Part shown: positions 1-7,737 of the stretch, piece after piece
Layout of the letters: each line of letters starts with the position of its first letter
Position numbering within the stretch: the stretch's first letter is position 1
NCBI GenBank assembly: GCA_036491035.1
Contig: DASXCU010000109.1
Span: 1 to 64,000, forward strand
Direction of reading: 5' to 3'
DNA from: Galbitalea sp036491035
GTDB lineage: Bacteria > Actinomycetota > Actinomycetes > Actinomycetales > Microbacteriaceae
Length of the DNA stretch: 64,000 nt
Notes under the pieces: model-generated
Database searches by the model: none
The model's input: the letters and a program-made list of their open reading frames with translations, nothing else
Told to the model about the DNA's origin: nothing
Program-made: the position numbers and the translations under genes

Positions 1-708
1 GACAGCAAGGGCGAGGTGTTCACGATTGCGGATGCGCGTGCGCTGAACGCGTTCGCGGCATCGAAGGGCGTCGGCCGGATGTCGATGTGGTCGCTGAACC
101 GCGACGTTTCGTGTGGCTCGAACTATGTGACGCTGACGGTCGTGTCCGACTCGTGCAGTGGCGTCGCGCAGGGTGGCGCCTCATTCGCGACACTCCTCGC
201 GAAGCACTTCACCGGGTCGGCATTCACGGCGTCAAGCACGGTGACGACCTCCGAGCCGGTCTCGAATGCGTCCCTCAAGGACAACCCGGCCACCAGCCCG
301 TATCCGATCTGGGCCGCGTCGTCGTCGTACCTCGAGGGAACGAAGATCGTCTGGCATCACAACGTCTATGTCGCGAAGTGGTGGACGGAGGGCGACGTTC
401 CGGACAACCCGGTACTGAACTCCTACCAGACGCCGTGGACGCTAATCGGCCCGGTGTTGAAGGGCGAGCACCCGATTGCACAGCCGACCGTTCCCGCGGG
501 GACATTCGCGAAGTGGTCCGGCACCGCCCAATACAACAAAGGCGACCGCGTGATCTTCGACGGAACTCCATACCAGGCGAAGTGGTGGACGCAGGGTGAC
601 AGCCCGGCCGCCGCATCCTCGTCGCCGGACAGCTCCCCGTGGGTGCCGCTGACGATCGCGCAGATCAACGCCATCAATGCGGCGCTGAACGCGACCGCTG
701 CGAAGTAG
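1..708 (+). CDS. GH18 chitinase, C-terminal part with two chitin-binding modules
   Basis: The frame is open from the first base, so the start, signal peptide and catalytic DxxDxDxE motif lie upstream of the window. The first 75 or so visible residues close a GH18 barrel; MSMWSLNRDV is the terminal strand motif of bacterial chitinases. Two CBM5/12-type modules follow (about residues 103-150 and 168-216), each carrying the aromatic AKWW patch (VAKWWTEGD, QAKWWTQGD) that contacts chitin. Secretion and chitin hydrolysis are inferred from the family. A dioxygenase gene faces it 33 bases after its stop. Confidence 0.9.
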   Translation, partial: DSKGEVFTIADARALNAFAASKGVGRMSMWSLNRDVSCGSNYVTLTVVSDSCSGVAQGGASFATLLAKHFTGSAFTASSTVTTSEPVSNASLKDNPATSPYPIWAASSSYLEGTKIVWHHNVYVAKWWTEGDVPDNPVLNSYQTPWTLIGPVLKGEHPIAQPTVPAGTFAKWSGTAQYNKGDRVIFDGTPYQAKWWTQGDSPAAASSSPDSSPWVPLTIAQINAINAALNATAAK

Positions 709-741
709 GTCACTCACCGCGGGTGGCGAAGGCGCGTGCCA

Positions 742-1545
742 TCACGCACCAATCTCGTTGCGCACGGCGTAGAGCTCAGGGAAGAACGTCAGGCTGAGCG
801 CCCGCTCGAGGAACGCGACACCGGCGCTACCGCCCGTGCCCGTTTTCATCCCGATTGTGCGCTGCACGGTACGCAGATGACGGAATCGCCACAGCTGGAA
901 GTTGTCTTCCAGGTCAACGAGTTCCTCGCAGGCTTCGTAGAAACGCCAATGCTCGGATGGCGACTGGTAGATGCTGAGCAGCACCGGCACAAGCTCCGGT
1001 GTAAACACGTGTGCGAGTCTCACGTCGCGCTCGAGCACGGACGAGGGCACGTCGAAGCCAGCGCGCGCGAGCATGCGCAGGAATTCGTCGTAGAGCGTCG
1101 GCTCGTCGAGAAGCTCGGCCAACATCGCGCGGGACGGCTGATCCGACTCGAAGACGTCGAGCATTGACGCGTTTTTGTTCCCCAGCAGGAACTCGACGGC
1201 CCGGTACTGATACGACTGGAATCCCGACGACGTCGCAAGGAAGCGCCGGAACTGCACGTATTCGGACGGCGTCAACGTTGCCAGCACCGACCACTGCTCC
1301 GTCATCGAGAACTGGATCTGCTTCACCCGAGCGGTGCGCTTGAGTGCCGTGTGCAGGTCGTCGCTGCGGAGTGCCTCGCGGGCAGACCGTAGCTCGTGCA
1401 GCATCAGCTTGAGCCAGAGTTCCGACGTCTGGTGCTGGATGATGAACAACAGCTCGTCGTGATGGGACGGACTGCTGCGCAAATGCTGCGCGCCAAGCAG
1501 GTCATCGAGCGCAAGGTAGGTGCTGTAGTTCAGCGGTTCAGTCAT
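742..1545 (-). CDS. kynA: Tryptophan 2,3-dioxygenase
   Basis: This haem enzyme opens the indole ring of L-tryptophan to N-formylkynurenine, the first step of the kynurenine route. Family motifs are intact: FIIQHQTSELWLK near residue 34 contains the active-site His38, and LWRFRH supplies the haem-ligand histidine near residue 223, followed by the substrate-binding loop KTGTGGSAG. The 267 residues match the usual bacterial length. It is the last gene of a leftward unit; its ATG overlaps the stop of the upstream hydrolase by 4 bases, so translation is probably coupled. The unit starts at a SoxR-type promoter. No kynureninase is seen nearby. Confidence 0.95.
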   Translation of the reverse strand: MTEPLNYSTYLALDDLLGAQHLRSSPSHHDELLFIIQHQTSELWLKLMLHELRSAREALRSDDLHTALKRTARVKQIQFSMTEQWSVLATLTPSEYVQFRRFLATSSGFQSYQYRAVEFLLGNKNASMLDVFESDQPSRAMLAELLDEPTLYDEFLRMLARAGFDVPSSVLERDVRLAHVFTPELVPVLLSIYQSPSEHWRFYEACEELVDLEDNFQLWRFRHLRTVQRTIGMKTGTGGSAGVAFLERALSLTFFPELYAVRNEIGA

Positions 1546-2726
1546 CTCGCAAAACTATCCCCACCGCCCTGCCGCTGGACCGCCCAATCGAGGAACGCAA
1601 CCGCGCCATCGACCACGGCGTCGAACCGCACCGAACGGAACACGTCGAACGCGTGCTGCGCTCCGGGAAGTTCGGCATACACGGTCGGATTGCGCGACCC
1701 CTCCCTCAGGTGCGAGACGAAGCGCCGTGCATTCGCGACGGGCGTGAACGTGTCGTGGTCCCCGTGGGCGACGAACACCGGGGGAGCGGGGGCGGCATCC
1801 CAGGCGAGCGGCGACGAGGCCAGCCGATCTCGTGACCCGGGCGCGTAGTAGTCGCCGTAGTACCCGTACAGGCAGATCACCGCATCGAGCGTCGTGTCGG
1901 CGCCCGGAAATCCGGGCTGCAATGTCTCATCGTTCGCGCTCAGCGCGCAGATCGAGACGAGGTGGGCCCCGGCGGAGCTTGCGGCGCCGGCGACGAAGGA
2001 CGTGCTGCCGCCCTCCGCCGAGAGCTCGCGAGTCCAGGCGAGGACGCGTTTGGCGTCGGTGAGGTGGTCGCGGAATCCGGCCCCCGGTCGGAGCCGGTAG
2101 TTCGCGCTGACGCATACCCATCCCTCGCTCGCCAGTCGGTACAGGAGTGCCCTCGCCTCGCGCGATTTGCGGCCGCTGTGATAGCCGCCGCCGTGGAAAT
2201 ACACCAGGGCGCGGCCGTCCGGCGGTGCCGCGCGATTGTGGTAGAGATCGAGCACGTTGAATCGCGGGTCGGGACCATAACGGATGTTCCGCACCACGCG
2301 GACCCGGCGCGTGCCCACCAACCACGGAACGACGATCGAACGCAGCGAGGGTGTCCACCGCGCGCCCGACCGAGCGAGCGTTGCGTCCGTCAATTCGTTG
2401 TGCCAGTCAGCTCCGAGCCCGCGGTCGAGCGCAGTCGAGACGACGGGACCCGTCCGCAGGGAGCGGGCGAAAACGATTGCGAGCGCCGTGAGCGTGGCGA
2501 TCAATTCGACCAGGCCCGACATCCCGCCAGCGGTCGCGGTGTAGCCCTCCTGGATCATGAGCACGGTGGATGCGCCCAGCCACACGACCACGATGAACGG
2601 GTATTCGTTGACTGGCATGGTCGGGACATAGGTCATCCGAGGTAGCACCCCTCTGCGCGTCGACACCAGGCCAAGGAGTACCAGCACCCCTCCGATGGTC
2701 ACTGTGGTCAGGTAGCCGAAAGGCAT
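1542..2726 (-). CDS. Membrane-anchored alpha/beta hydrolase, candidate kynurenine formamidase
   Basis: The N-terminal 90 residues contain about three hydrophobic helices (4-22, 43-61, 70-90), followed by an HSL-type alpha/beta hydrolase. HGGG (178-181) forms the oxyanion hole, Ser251 in ASSAG is the likely nucleophile, and Asp325 (HGDHD) and His358 (QHAF) complete the triad. A Shine-Dalgarno AAGGGAG precedes the ATG. Overlap with the tryptophan dioxygenase gene raises the possibility that it hydrolyses N-formylkynurenine, since one formamidase class has this HGGG fold. The membrane anchor is unusual for that role, so a general carboxylesterase remains possible. Confidence 0.75.
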   Translation of the reverse strand: MPFGYLTTVTIGGVLVLLGLVSTRRGVLPRMTYVPTMPVNEYPFIVVVWLGASTVLMIQEGYTATAGGMSGLVELIATLTALAIVFARSLRTGPVVSTALDRGLGADWHNELTDATLARSGARWTPSLRSIVVPWLVGTRRVRVVRNIRYGPDPRFNVLDLYHNRAAPPDGRALVYFHGGGYHSGRKSREARALLYRLASEGWVCVSANYRLRPGAGFRDHLTDAKRVLAWTRELSAEGGSTSFVAGAASSAGAHLVSICALSANDETLQPGFPGADTTLDAVICLYGYYGDYYAPGSRDRLASSPLAWDAAPAPPVFVAHGDHDTFTPVANARRFVSHLREGSRNPTVYAELPGAQHAFDVFRSVRFDAVVDGAVAFLDWAVQRQGGGDSFAR

Positions 2727-2890
2727 GCCGGCTCCCTTCCGGGCGCGACCGGTCGCATCCCTCTCACCGGGACGTTCGGCTCCGGGTCGGCACGTTCTGC
2801 GATCCCTCGTCGGGTCTCGAGTTCCTCGACCAGTGCGCTCTGCTGTCGAGCGGTCAACCGGTACAGGACGAACTCATCTACCAACATCAT
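2708..2890 (-). CDS. Small protein heading the SoxR-type operon
   Basis: A 60-residue protein beginning MMLVDEFVLYRL, rich in charged residues, with no recognisable domain and no membrane segment. The chosen ATG has a GAGAAAGG ribosome site about 10 bases upstream; an in-frame ATG further up at 2944 lies at or before the predicted transcription start and is rejected. The 3' end overlaps the hydrolase start by 19 bases. It would be the first translated product after the SoxR-type promoter. Function unknown; it may be mainly a translational leader for the hydrolase. Confidence 0.5.
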   Translation of the reverse strand: MMLVDEFVLYRLTARQQSALVEELETRRGIAERADPEPNVPVRGMRPVAPGREPACLSAT

Positions 2891-2942
2891 TCCTACGGCC
2901 TTTCTCGGTTCCATCGGATGGTCTGCGATGGACTTGTGTTTC

Positions 2943-2973
2943 ATCCCACATCCTCAAGTGCACTTGAGGTCAA
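2943..2973 (-). promoter_or_regulatory. SoxR box inside a SoxR-type promoter
   Basis: The 18-base perfect palindrome CCTCAAGTGCACTTGAGG (2952-2969) differs from the E. coli soxS SoxR site only at the two central bases. Read leftward it is framed by -35 TTGACC (2968-2973) and -10 TGGGAT (2943-2948) with a 19-base spacer. That is the over-long spacing typical of MerR-family activation, and the box overlaps the -35 as at soxS. The soxR gene lies on the other side. Confidence 0.88.
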
Positions 2974-2998
2974 GTCCGTATCGTGGAAGAGTCTTCGC

Positions 2999-3490
2999 GT
3001 GCCGCACAACAACGCCCACGAGGACCTGCTCTCGATCGGCGAGATCGCACGCCGCGCCGGCGTGACAGTTCCGACAGTCCGCTTCTACGAGGAGCGGGGC
3101 CTCATCCAGTCGAGTCGCACCCCGGGCAATGCTCGGGTGTTTCCGCGCCATGAGCTGCGGCGGTTGGCCGTGATCGCCGCCGGACAGCGGGTGGGCCTCA
3201 CCCTGCAGCAGATCGGAGACGCTCTCGCTCAGCTTCCCGCGGAGCGGGCGCCGTCTCGCCGTGAATGGCGTTCCCTCGGCGAGCAGTGGGCGGTGATGGT
3301 CGCGCGCCGCCTGGACGAGCTCGCCGTCCTGCAGTCGTCGCTCGACAGCTGCATCGGCTGCGGATGCCTTTCCCTCGGAAGCTGCACCCTCTTGAACCCG
3401 AAGGATGAGGCAGCCGCGGAGGGACCCGGTTCGCGCTGGCTGCGAGAGGCCAGAACCGCCGCAGAGGGCGGCCAGGCGGCCGAGCGGTAA
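2999..3490 (+). CDS. soxR: Redox-sensing transcriptional activator SoxR
   Basis: A MerR-family activator of 163 residues. The N-terminal winged helix begins LSIGEIARRAGVTVPTVRFY, followed by a dimerisation helix and the [2Fe-2S] ligand set C118-x2-C121-x-C123-x5-C129, which is specific to SoxR. Oxidation of the cluster untwists promoters with 19-base spacers. The GTG start was chosen because the longer in-frame version would read through the SoxR box. It is divergent from the hydrolase/kynA unit, the evident target. In actinobacteria SoxR usually answers redox-cycling compounds directly, without SoxS. Confidence 0.95.
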   Translation: MPHNNAHEDLLSIGEIARRAGVTVPTVRFYEERGLIQSSRTPGNARVFPRHELRRLAVIAAGQRVGLTLQQIGDALAQLPAERAPSRREWRSLGEQWAVMVARRLDELAVLQSSLDSCIGCGCLSLGSCTLLNPKDEAAAEGPGSRWLREARTAAEGGQAAER

Positions 3491-3510
3491 CGACAGCGGT
3501 ACCGTGAACT

Positions 3511-4524
3511 GTGGATCCCGTTGAGGCACTGAATGAGGTCGCGTACCTGCTGGAGCGCGAGCGTGCGAACGAGTTCAAGACGAAGGCGTTCCGGAGTGCG
3601 GCGAACGCGCTCGCGGCAGTCCCGCCCGACGAGCGCCAGTCGCAGCTCGAAAGCGGCGCGCTCAAGAAGACCAAGGGCATCGGGGCGACGAGCTACGAGG
3701 TCATCGTCGAGGCGCTCGCCGGGGACATCCCCAGCTATCTGAAGGACGCTCGCGAGCGCGCGGCCAAGCCGCTCGCCGAGGGCGGCGAGAAGCTGCTGCC
3801 ACTCCTCAGGGGAGATCTCCACACCCGCAGCGACTGGTCGGACGGCACGACCTCGATCGAGCTCATGGCTTCGATCGCGAAGGGACTCGGACGCGAATAC
3901 CTCGCACTCACCGACCACTCCCCGCGTCTAAGGGTCGCGAACGGCCTCACCGCCGATCGACTGAAGAAGCAGCTGGATGTCGTCGCCGCGATCAACACGG
4001 GCGCCGACGGGTTTCGGCTGCTCTCGGGAATCGAGGTCGACATCCTTGATGACGGCGGACTCGACCAGACCGACTCGATGCTCGACCGGCTGGATGTCGT
4101 CGTCGCCAGCGCTCACTCGAAGCTCAGGATGGAATCCGCGGAGATGACCGAGCGCATGCTCGGCGCGGTCTCGAATCCACAGACGAACATCCTCGGGCAC
4201 ATCACCGGTCGCCTGGTCGAGGGGTCTCGGGGCACACGACCGCCGTCGACCTTCGATGCCAAAGCCGTCTTCGCCGCGTGCGCCGCCAACAGTGTCGCGG
4301 TCGAGATCAACTCGCGTCCGGAGCGGCGAGATCCCCCCGGGCCGCTGATCGAGCTCGCCCTCGCGGCCGGATGCCTGTTCAGCATCGACACGGATGCTCA
4401 CGCACCGGGCCAGCTCAGCCTGCTCGACTTCGGCGCGGCCCGGGCGCAAGCTCACGGAATCCCGACCGATCGCATTGTGACGACCTGGCCACTTGACCGG
4501 CTGCTGGACTGGACCCGCGGTTAG
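3511..4524 (+). CDS. PHP-domain phosphoesterase (PolX C-terminal-like)
   Basis: Residues 1-80 are helical and contain a helix-hairpin-helix-like stretch (TKGIGATSYEVI) as in PolX. Residues 98-337 form a PHP metal-dependent phosphoesterase domain with LTDHS (134-138), GIEVDI, SAHSK, GHITGR and the terminal DTDAHAP. The polymerase palm is absent, so this is not a full PolX. The first motif reads DLHTR instead of the common DLHxH, so Arg106 replaces one usual metal ligand. It starts at GTG, 20 bases after soxR, with TACCGT five bases before the start as a possible leaderless -10. A role in DNA repair or nucleotide phosphate removal is inferred only. Confidence 0.8.
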   Translation: MDPVEALNEVAYLLERERANEFKTKAFRSAANALAAVPPDERQSQLESGALKKTKGIGATSYEVIVEALAGDIPSYLKDARERAAKPLAEGGEKLLPLLRGDLHTRSDWSDGTTSIELMASIAKGLGREYLALTDHSPRLRVANGLTADRLKKQLDVVAAINTGADGFRLLSGIEVDILDDGGLDQTDSMLDRLDVVVASAHSKLRMESAEMTERMLGAVSNPQTNILGHITGRLVEGSRGTRPPSTFDAKAVFAACAANSVAVEINSRPERRDPPGPLIELALAAGCLFSIDTDAHAPGQLSLLDFGAARAQAHGIPTDRIVTTWPLDRLLDWTRG

Positions 4525-4527
4525 TTC

Positions 4528-4543
4528 GACGGGCCTGCCCGTC
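4528..4543 (+). terminator. Hairpin after the PHP gene
   Basis: GACGGG-CCTG-CCCGTC gives a perfect 6-bp stem with a 4-base loop, three bases after the stop codon. There is no T run, so termination is plausible but not certain. Confidence 0.45.
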
Positions 4544-4570
4544 CGGATGCGGCTCGATAGCATCGGAGGC

Positions 4571-5005
4571 ATGCCCATCAAGCTCGAGAACGTCGGCATC
4601 GCCGTCCGCGACATCGAGGAGGCGGTCTCCTTCTTCACCGACCTCGGCCTGACGATCGTCGGCCACGACACCATTAGCGGCGAGTGGGCCGACACCGCCG
4701 TCGACCTGGATGGCAACCACGCGAAGATCGCCGTGCTTCAGACGCCGGACGGACACGGCCAGCTCGAACTCTTCGAGTACATCCATCCCGCCGCGATCGA
4801 GACGAAGCCGGCCCGGCCCAACGACATCGGCATGCACCGCGTCGCGTTCTCGGTCGACGATCTCGACGCAGCGCTCGAGATCGCGGCGAGGCATGGATGT
4901 CATCCACTTCGGGGCGTGGCCACCTACGAGGATGTCTACAAACTCACTTACCTCCGCGGCCCAAGCGACATCATCGTCATGCTCGCGCAGGAGTTGAAGA
5001 AGTAG
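4571..5005 (+). CDS. VOC (glyoxalase-fold) protein, methylmalonyl-CoA epimerase-like
   Basis: A 144-residue single-chain protein with two beta-alpha-beta-beta-beta units. It opens KLENVGIAVRDIEEAVSFF and its second unit starts IGMHRVAFSVDDLDAALEI; His and Glu at these places are typical VOC metal ligands. This pattern occurs in methylmalonyl-CoA epimerases, glyoxalase I and many uncharacterised lyases, so the substrate cannot be fixed. The ATG has GGAGG four bases upstream and also TAGCAT seven bases upstream, so it could be read leadered or leaderless. Confidence 0.75.
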   Translation: MPIKLENVGIAVRDIEEAVSFFTDLGLTIVGHDTISGEWADTAVDLDGNHAKIAVLQTPDGHGQLELFEYIHPAAIETKPARPNDIGMHRVAFSVDDLDAALEIAARHGCHPLRGVATYEDVYKLTYLRGPSDIIVMLAQELKK

Positions 5006-5173
5006 CCGCACTACCACAGTAAACGGCTCGAAATACAGCCCGCGCGCCAGCATTGGCTTCGCCCCTAAATTGGGGAATCATCAACGACGCTGAACCGATC
5101 GGCAACCGAGCAGTCCTGGGCGCCTCCCCGAATGCGCGGCGGTCTTCGTCACAACACCAAGGAGCATTTCACC

Positions 5174-5506
5174 ATGACTGATCCCACTCCAGCACCGGCA
5201 GCCCAGCCCGTCGTCACGAACGCGCCGGTGCCCGGTCGCAGCCTCGGAATCGCCGGTCTGATCATCGACTTCTTCATTCCCATCCTCGGACTGATCCTCA
5301 GCATCGTCGCCAAGGTCCAGTCCGGTCGGGCCAACGTTCGCAACACCCCGGCAACCGTCGGAATCGTGCTCGGCATCATCTTCACGATCGGCTACGTAAT
5401 CCTGATTATCGTGCTGGCCGTCGGGGCCGGTGCGCTCGCCAGCGAGTGCGCGACCCTCGGCTCGGGAGTTCACCACGTCAACGGCGTGACGTACACCTGC
5501 AGCTAA
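5174..5506 (+). CDS. Small DUF4190-like membrane protein
   Basis: A 110-residue protein with a Pro/Ala-rich N-terminus (residues 1-30), then two membrane helices (about 33-55 and 68-95), and a short outer tail with two cysteines (ASECATLG, VTYTCS). The pattern LGIAGLIIDFFIPILGLILS followed by a short basic loop and a second helix resembles DUF4190 proteins, which have no established function. GGAG lies nine bases before the ATG. It stands alone and ends at a strong hairpin. Confidence 0.7.
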   Translation: MTDPTPAPAAQPVVTNAPVPGRSLGIAGLIIDFFIPILGLILSIVAKVQSGRANVRNTPATVGIVLGIIFTIGYVILIIVLAVGAGALASECATLGSGVHHVNGVTYTCS

Positions 5507-5518
5507 ATCCGTGACGGG

Positions 5519-5554
5519 AACGCCCGCGGCCGGATGCGTCCGATCGCGGGCGTT
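5519..5554. terminator. Bidirectional terminator hairpin
   Basis: AACGCCCGCG (5519-5528) pairs perfectly with CGCGGGCGTT (5545-5554) around a 16-base loop, followed by GTCGTTTCT. It lies between two convergent genes and can serve both. Confidence 0.75.
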
Positions 5555-5571
5555 GTCGTTTCTCCGCTTGG

Positions 5572-6045
5572 TCAGCCCGAGGGCTGCAGAACCACGTACG
5601 CGGCTCGAACCTGGCGCAGGTCGCCCGTAAGTACCAGGTGCACCGACTGCGCCGAGCCGGGAACGAGGGCCGAATCCACGTAGTTGTTCCCGTCGCATCG
5701 CACGCGACCCGAGCTGATGGCCGGGCCACCCGACCCCGGTGAAATCGTCCACCCGATGTGCGTGCTCGAACCGGCCCCCTCGCACGCCGCTCCGATACTG
5801 AACCCCGTCGCGTTCGCCGGCACCGCGACGGTGGTCTCCTGTGAGTCTGACGCTGTCCGGTAGACCAGCCGAGCAAGGTCTGCGGAAGTGGCGGGCGGAA
5901 TGCTGAACGTGGTCGCGGGAGTTGCGGACGGGGAACCGGTTGGATGCACGACGGGCGTTGCCGCCGTGCATCCGGCCAGGCTCACCACCGCGGCTACGGC
6001 GAGTGCCGTCGCCGCGGTAACACGATGCGAGACTGCTCGCGTCAC
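5572..6045 (-). CDS. Predicted lipoprotein of unknown function
   Basis: A 157-residue protein starting at GTG, with a basic N-terminus, a hydrophobic segment and the lipobox VSLAGC near residues 19-24, then a Ser/Thr/Pro linker and a beta-rich domain with two further cysteines. A longer reading from an upstream ATG would run antisense into the previous gene and lacks the correct signal layout. The GTG shares its G with the stop of the upstream gene (TAGTG), so the two are probably co-translated. The family is not recognised. Confidence 0.7.
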   Translation of the reverse strand: MTRAVSHRVTAATALAVAAVVSLAGCTAATPVVHPTGSPSATPATTFSIPPATSADLARLVYRTASDSQETTVAVPANATGFSIGAACEGAGSSTHIGWTISPGSGGPAISSGRVRCDGNNYVDSALVPGSAQSVHLVLTGDLRQVRAAYVVLQPSG

Positions 6046-6617
6046 TAGGACGAGGTCTCCCAGTAGTACCAGCCCTGCGTGTGCGTCGGGACAGCGAGGA
6101 CCCCACTTGCCAGCGTCGTCGTCGTGCAGTTCGAGTTGGTGCGCTTTTCGGCCCACTTGATGTAGTCGCCGTAGCTGATGTACTCAGCGTTGCCGTACTT
6201 GCCGCTGGTGATCTTGCGGGAGTACTGGTTCGTCGCCGACGTGGACAGTTCGCCCGTGAGGCTCGCGCTTACGCTGACCTGTGCCGATGCGACCACGCCG
6301 CTCACACTGACCGACGCGCCCGAAGAGATCGTCGCGGACACCGATCCCGAATAGGACTTTGTCACGGTGAGCGTTCCGCCCGGGCCATCCCGGAACACGG
6401 GAACGGTGAGGAATCGCATGTGAACAGACCCGCCGTTGGAGGTTGAGTAGTAGGTCGACTGGCAGCACACGGTGTTGGGCTGAGCGTTCGCCGCCGTTGC
6501 CGCCGGGGCGGCCTCTGCGCAGGCGGGCGTCGCGGCGTCGGCCGGCAGGGCGACGCCAATGGGAAGAGCGATTCCGAGGATGATCGCGACGGCGGAGAGA
6601 TAACGCTTTCGTTGCAC
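6045..6617 (-). CDS. Secreted protein of unknown function
   Basis: A 190-residue protein with a Sec signal peptide (basic MQRKRY, hydrophobic core, cleavage likely after PADA near residue 28). The mature part contains a CC pair (AQPNTVCCQST), a long Ser/Val-rich beta segment (about residues 85-130) and a C-terminal Tyr/Trp-rich end. No known domain is recognised. It starts at GTG with a weak ribosome site and is followed at once by a lipoprotein gene, so the pair probably acts at the cell surface. Confidence 0.65.
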   Translation of the reverse strand: MQRKRYLSAVAIILGIALPIGVALPADAATPACAEAAPAATAANAQPNTVCCQSTYYSTSNGGSVHMRFLTVPVFRDGPGGTLTVTKSYSGSVSATISSGASVSVSGVVASAQVSVSASLTGELSTSATNQYSRKITSGKYGNAEYISYGDYIKWAEKRTNSNCTTTTLASGVLAVPTHTQGWYYWETSS

Positions 6618-6808
6618 GGGAGGTCCAATCGTTGGGGATGCGAATACTGGGATGTGCTGGATCGGGTTCCCGCTCTTGGATGGTGGCAGAGTATTGAGTT
6701 TCCGTCATGTCGGCATTTCGGTGGACCGGTCGGTCCACCCGGATACTCACTTCGAGATCGTGACATCTGTCATGGTCAGCCGGCGCTGCGCGCCGATACC
6801 TTGGATGC

Positions 6809-7735
6809 ATGGAACAGGCCGGCGCTGAACCCCTCATCCACATCCAGAATTTCCGGATGGACTTCGGTCGCACGACCGTCATCCGGGATCTCTCGTTCGA
6901 CGTGAAGGCGGGGGAGACCTTCGGCTTTCTCGGGTCCAACGGCTCGGGCAAGACGACGACCATTCGTGCCCTGCTCGGGATCTATATCCCGACCGCGGGT
7001 GTGCTGCACATCAACGGACGCCCGTTCAGCCCCGAGGATGGCGGCAAGCTCGGCTACCTGCCGGAGGAGCGCGGCCTCTACAAGAAGGAATCCGTGATCG
7101 ACGTGATGACCTACTTCGGTCGTCTCAAGGGACTGCCGAAGGCCGAGGCGACCAGTTGGTCGCTCGAGTACCTCGAGCGGGTCGCGCTCGCCGACAAGGC
7201 GAAGACCCGACTCGACAAGCTGTCGGGCGGTCAGCAGCAGAAGGTTCAGCTGGGCGTCACCATCATGAACCAGCCGGAGCTCCTCATCCTGGATGAGCCG
7301 ACCAAGGGCTTCGACCCGGTCAACCGTCGGCTGCTCATGGACATCATCGACGAGCAGAAGAAGGCCGGCGCGACCGTACTGATGGTCACGCACCAGATGG
7401 AGGAGGTCGAACGGCTCTGCGACCGCGTCATCCTCCTGAAGAACGGCGAGGCCGAGGCCTACGGCACGATCCCTGCGGTGCAGGACCAGTACGGGGGCAC
7501 CGTGATCCGGCTCAAGTACTCCGGCACCGTTCCCGACTCGAAGCACTACGACGTCACGCTGCGCGAGAAGAACTACGCCGAGCTGACCCTCACCGACAGC
7601 GTCGACGAGGCGGCCATACTCAAGGACCTCGTGGATGCGGGCGTGCTCGTTCGATCCTTCGTCACCAGCAAGCTCTCGCTGGATGACATCTTTCTCAAGG
7701 TCTACGGAGACCAAAACGATCTGGTGGAGGCCTAG
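6809..7735 (+). CDS. ABC exporter ATPase, NatA-like
   Basis: A 308-residue ABC ATPase. Walker A GSNGSGKT (42-49), signature LSGGQ (138-142), Walker B LLILDEP (158-164) and the H-loop VTHQ are all intact. The C-terminal 90 residues form the accessory domain seen in NatA and other ABC-2 exporters. It pairs with the permease two bases downstream. Similar pairs export sodium or drugs; the substrate here is unknown. TACCTT six bases before the ATG and no Shine-Dalgarno suggest a leaderless message. Confidence 0.9.
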   Translation: MEQAGAEPLIHIQNFRMDFGRTTVIRDLSFDVKAGETFGFLGSNGSGKTTTIRALLGIYIPTAGVLHINGRPFSPEDGGKLGYLPEERGLYKKESVIDVMTYFGRLKGLPKAEATSWSLEYLERVALADKAKTRLDKLSGGQQQKVQLGVTIMNQPELLILDEPTKGFDPVNRRLLMDIIDEQKKAGATVLMVTHQMEEVERLCDRVILLKNGEAEAYGTIPAVQDQYGGTVIRLKYSGTVPDSKHYDVTLREKNYAELTLTDSVDEAAILKDLVDAGVLVRSFVTSKLSLDDIFLKVYGDQNDLVEA

Positions 7736-7737
7736 CG

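Noticed and set aside
2891..2998. Longer starts for the small leftward protein (ATG at 2944) and for soxR (upstream in-frame start at 2918)
   Set aside because: Both would place coding sequence across the SoxR box and its promoter; the leftward ATG lies at or before the predicted transcription start.
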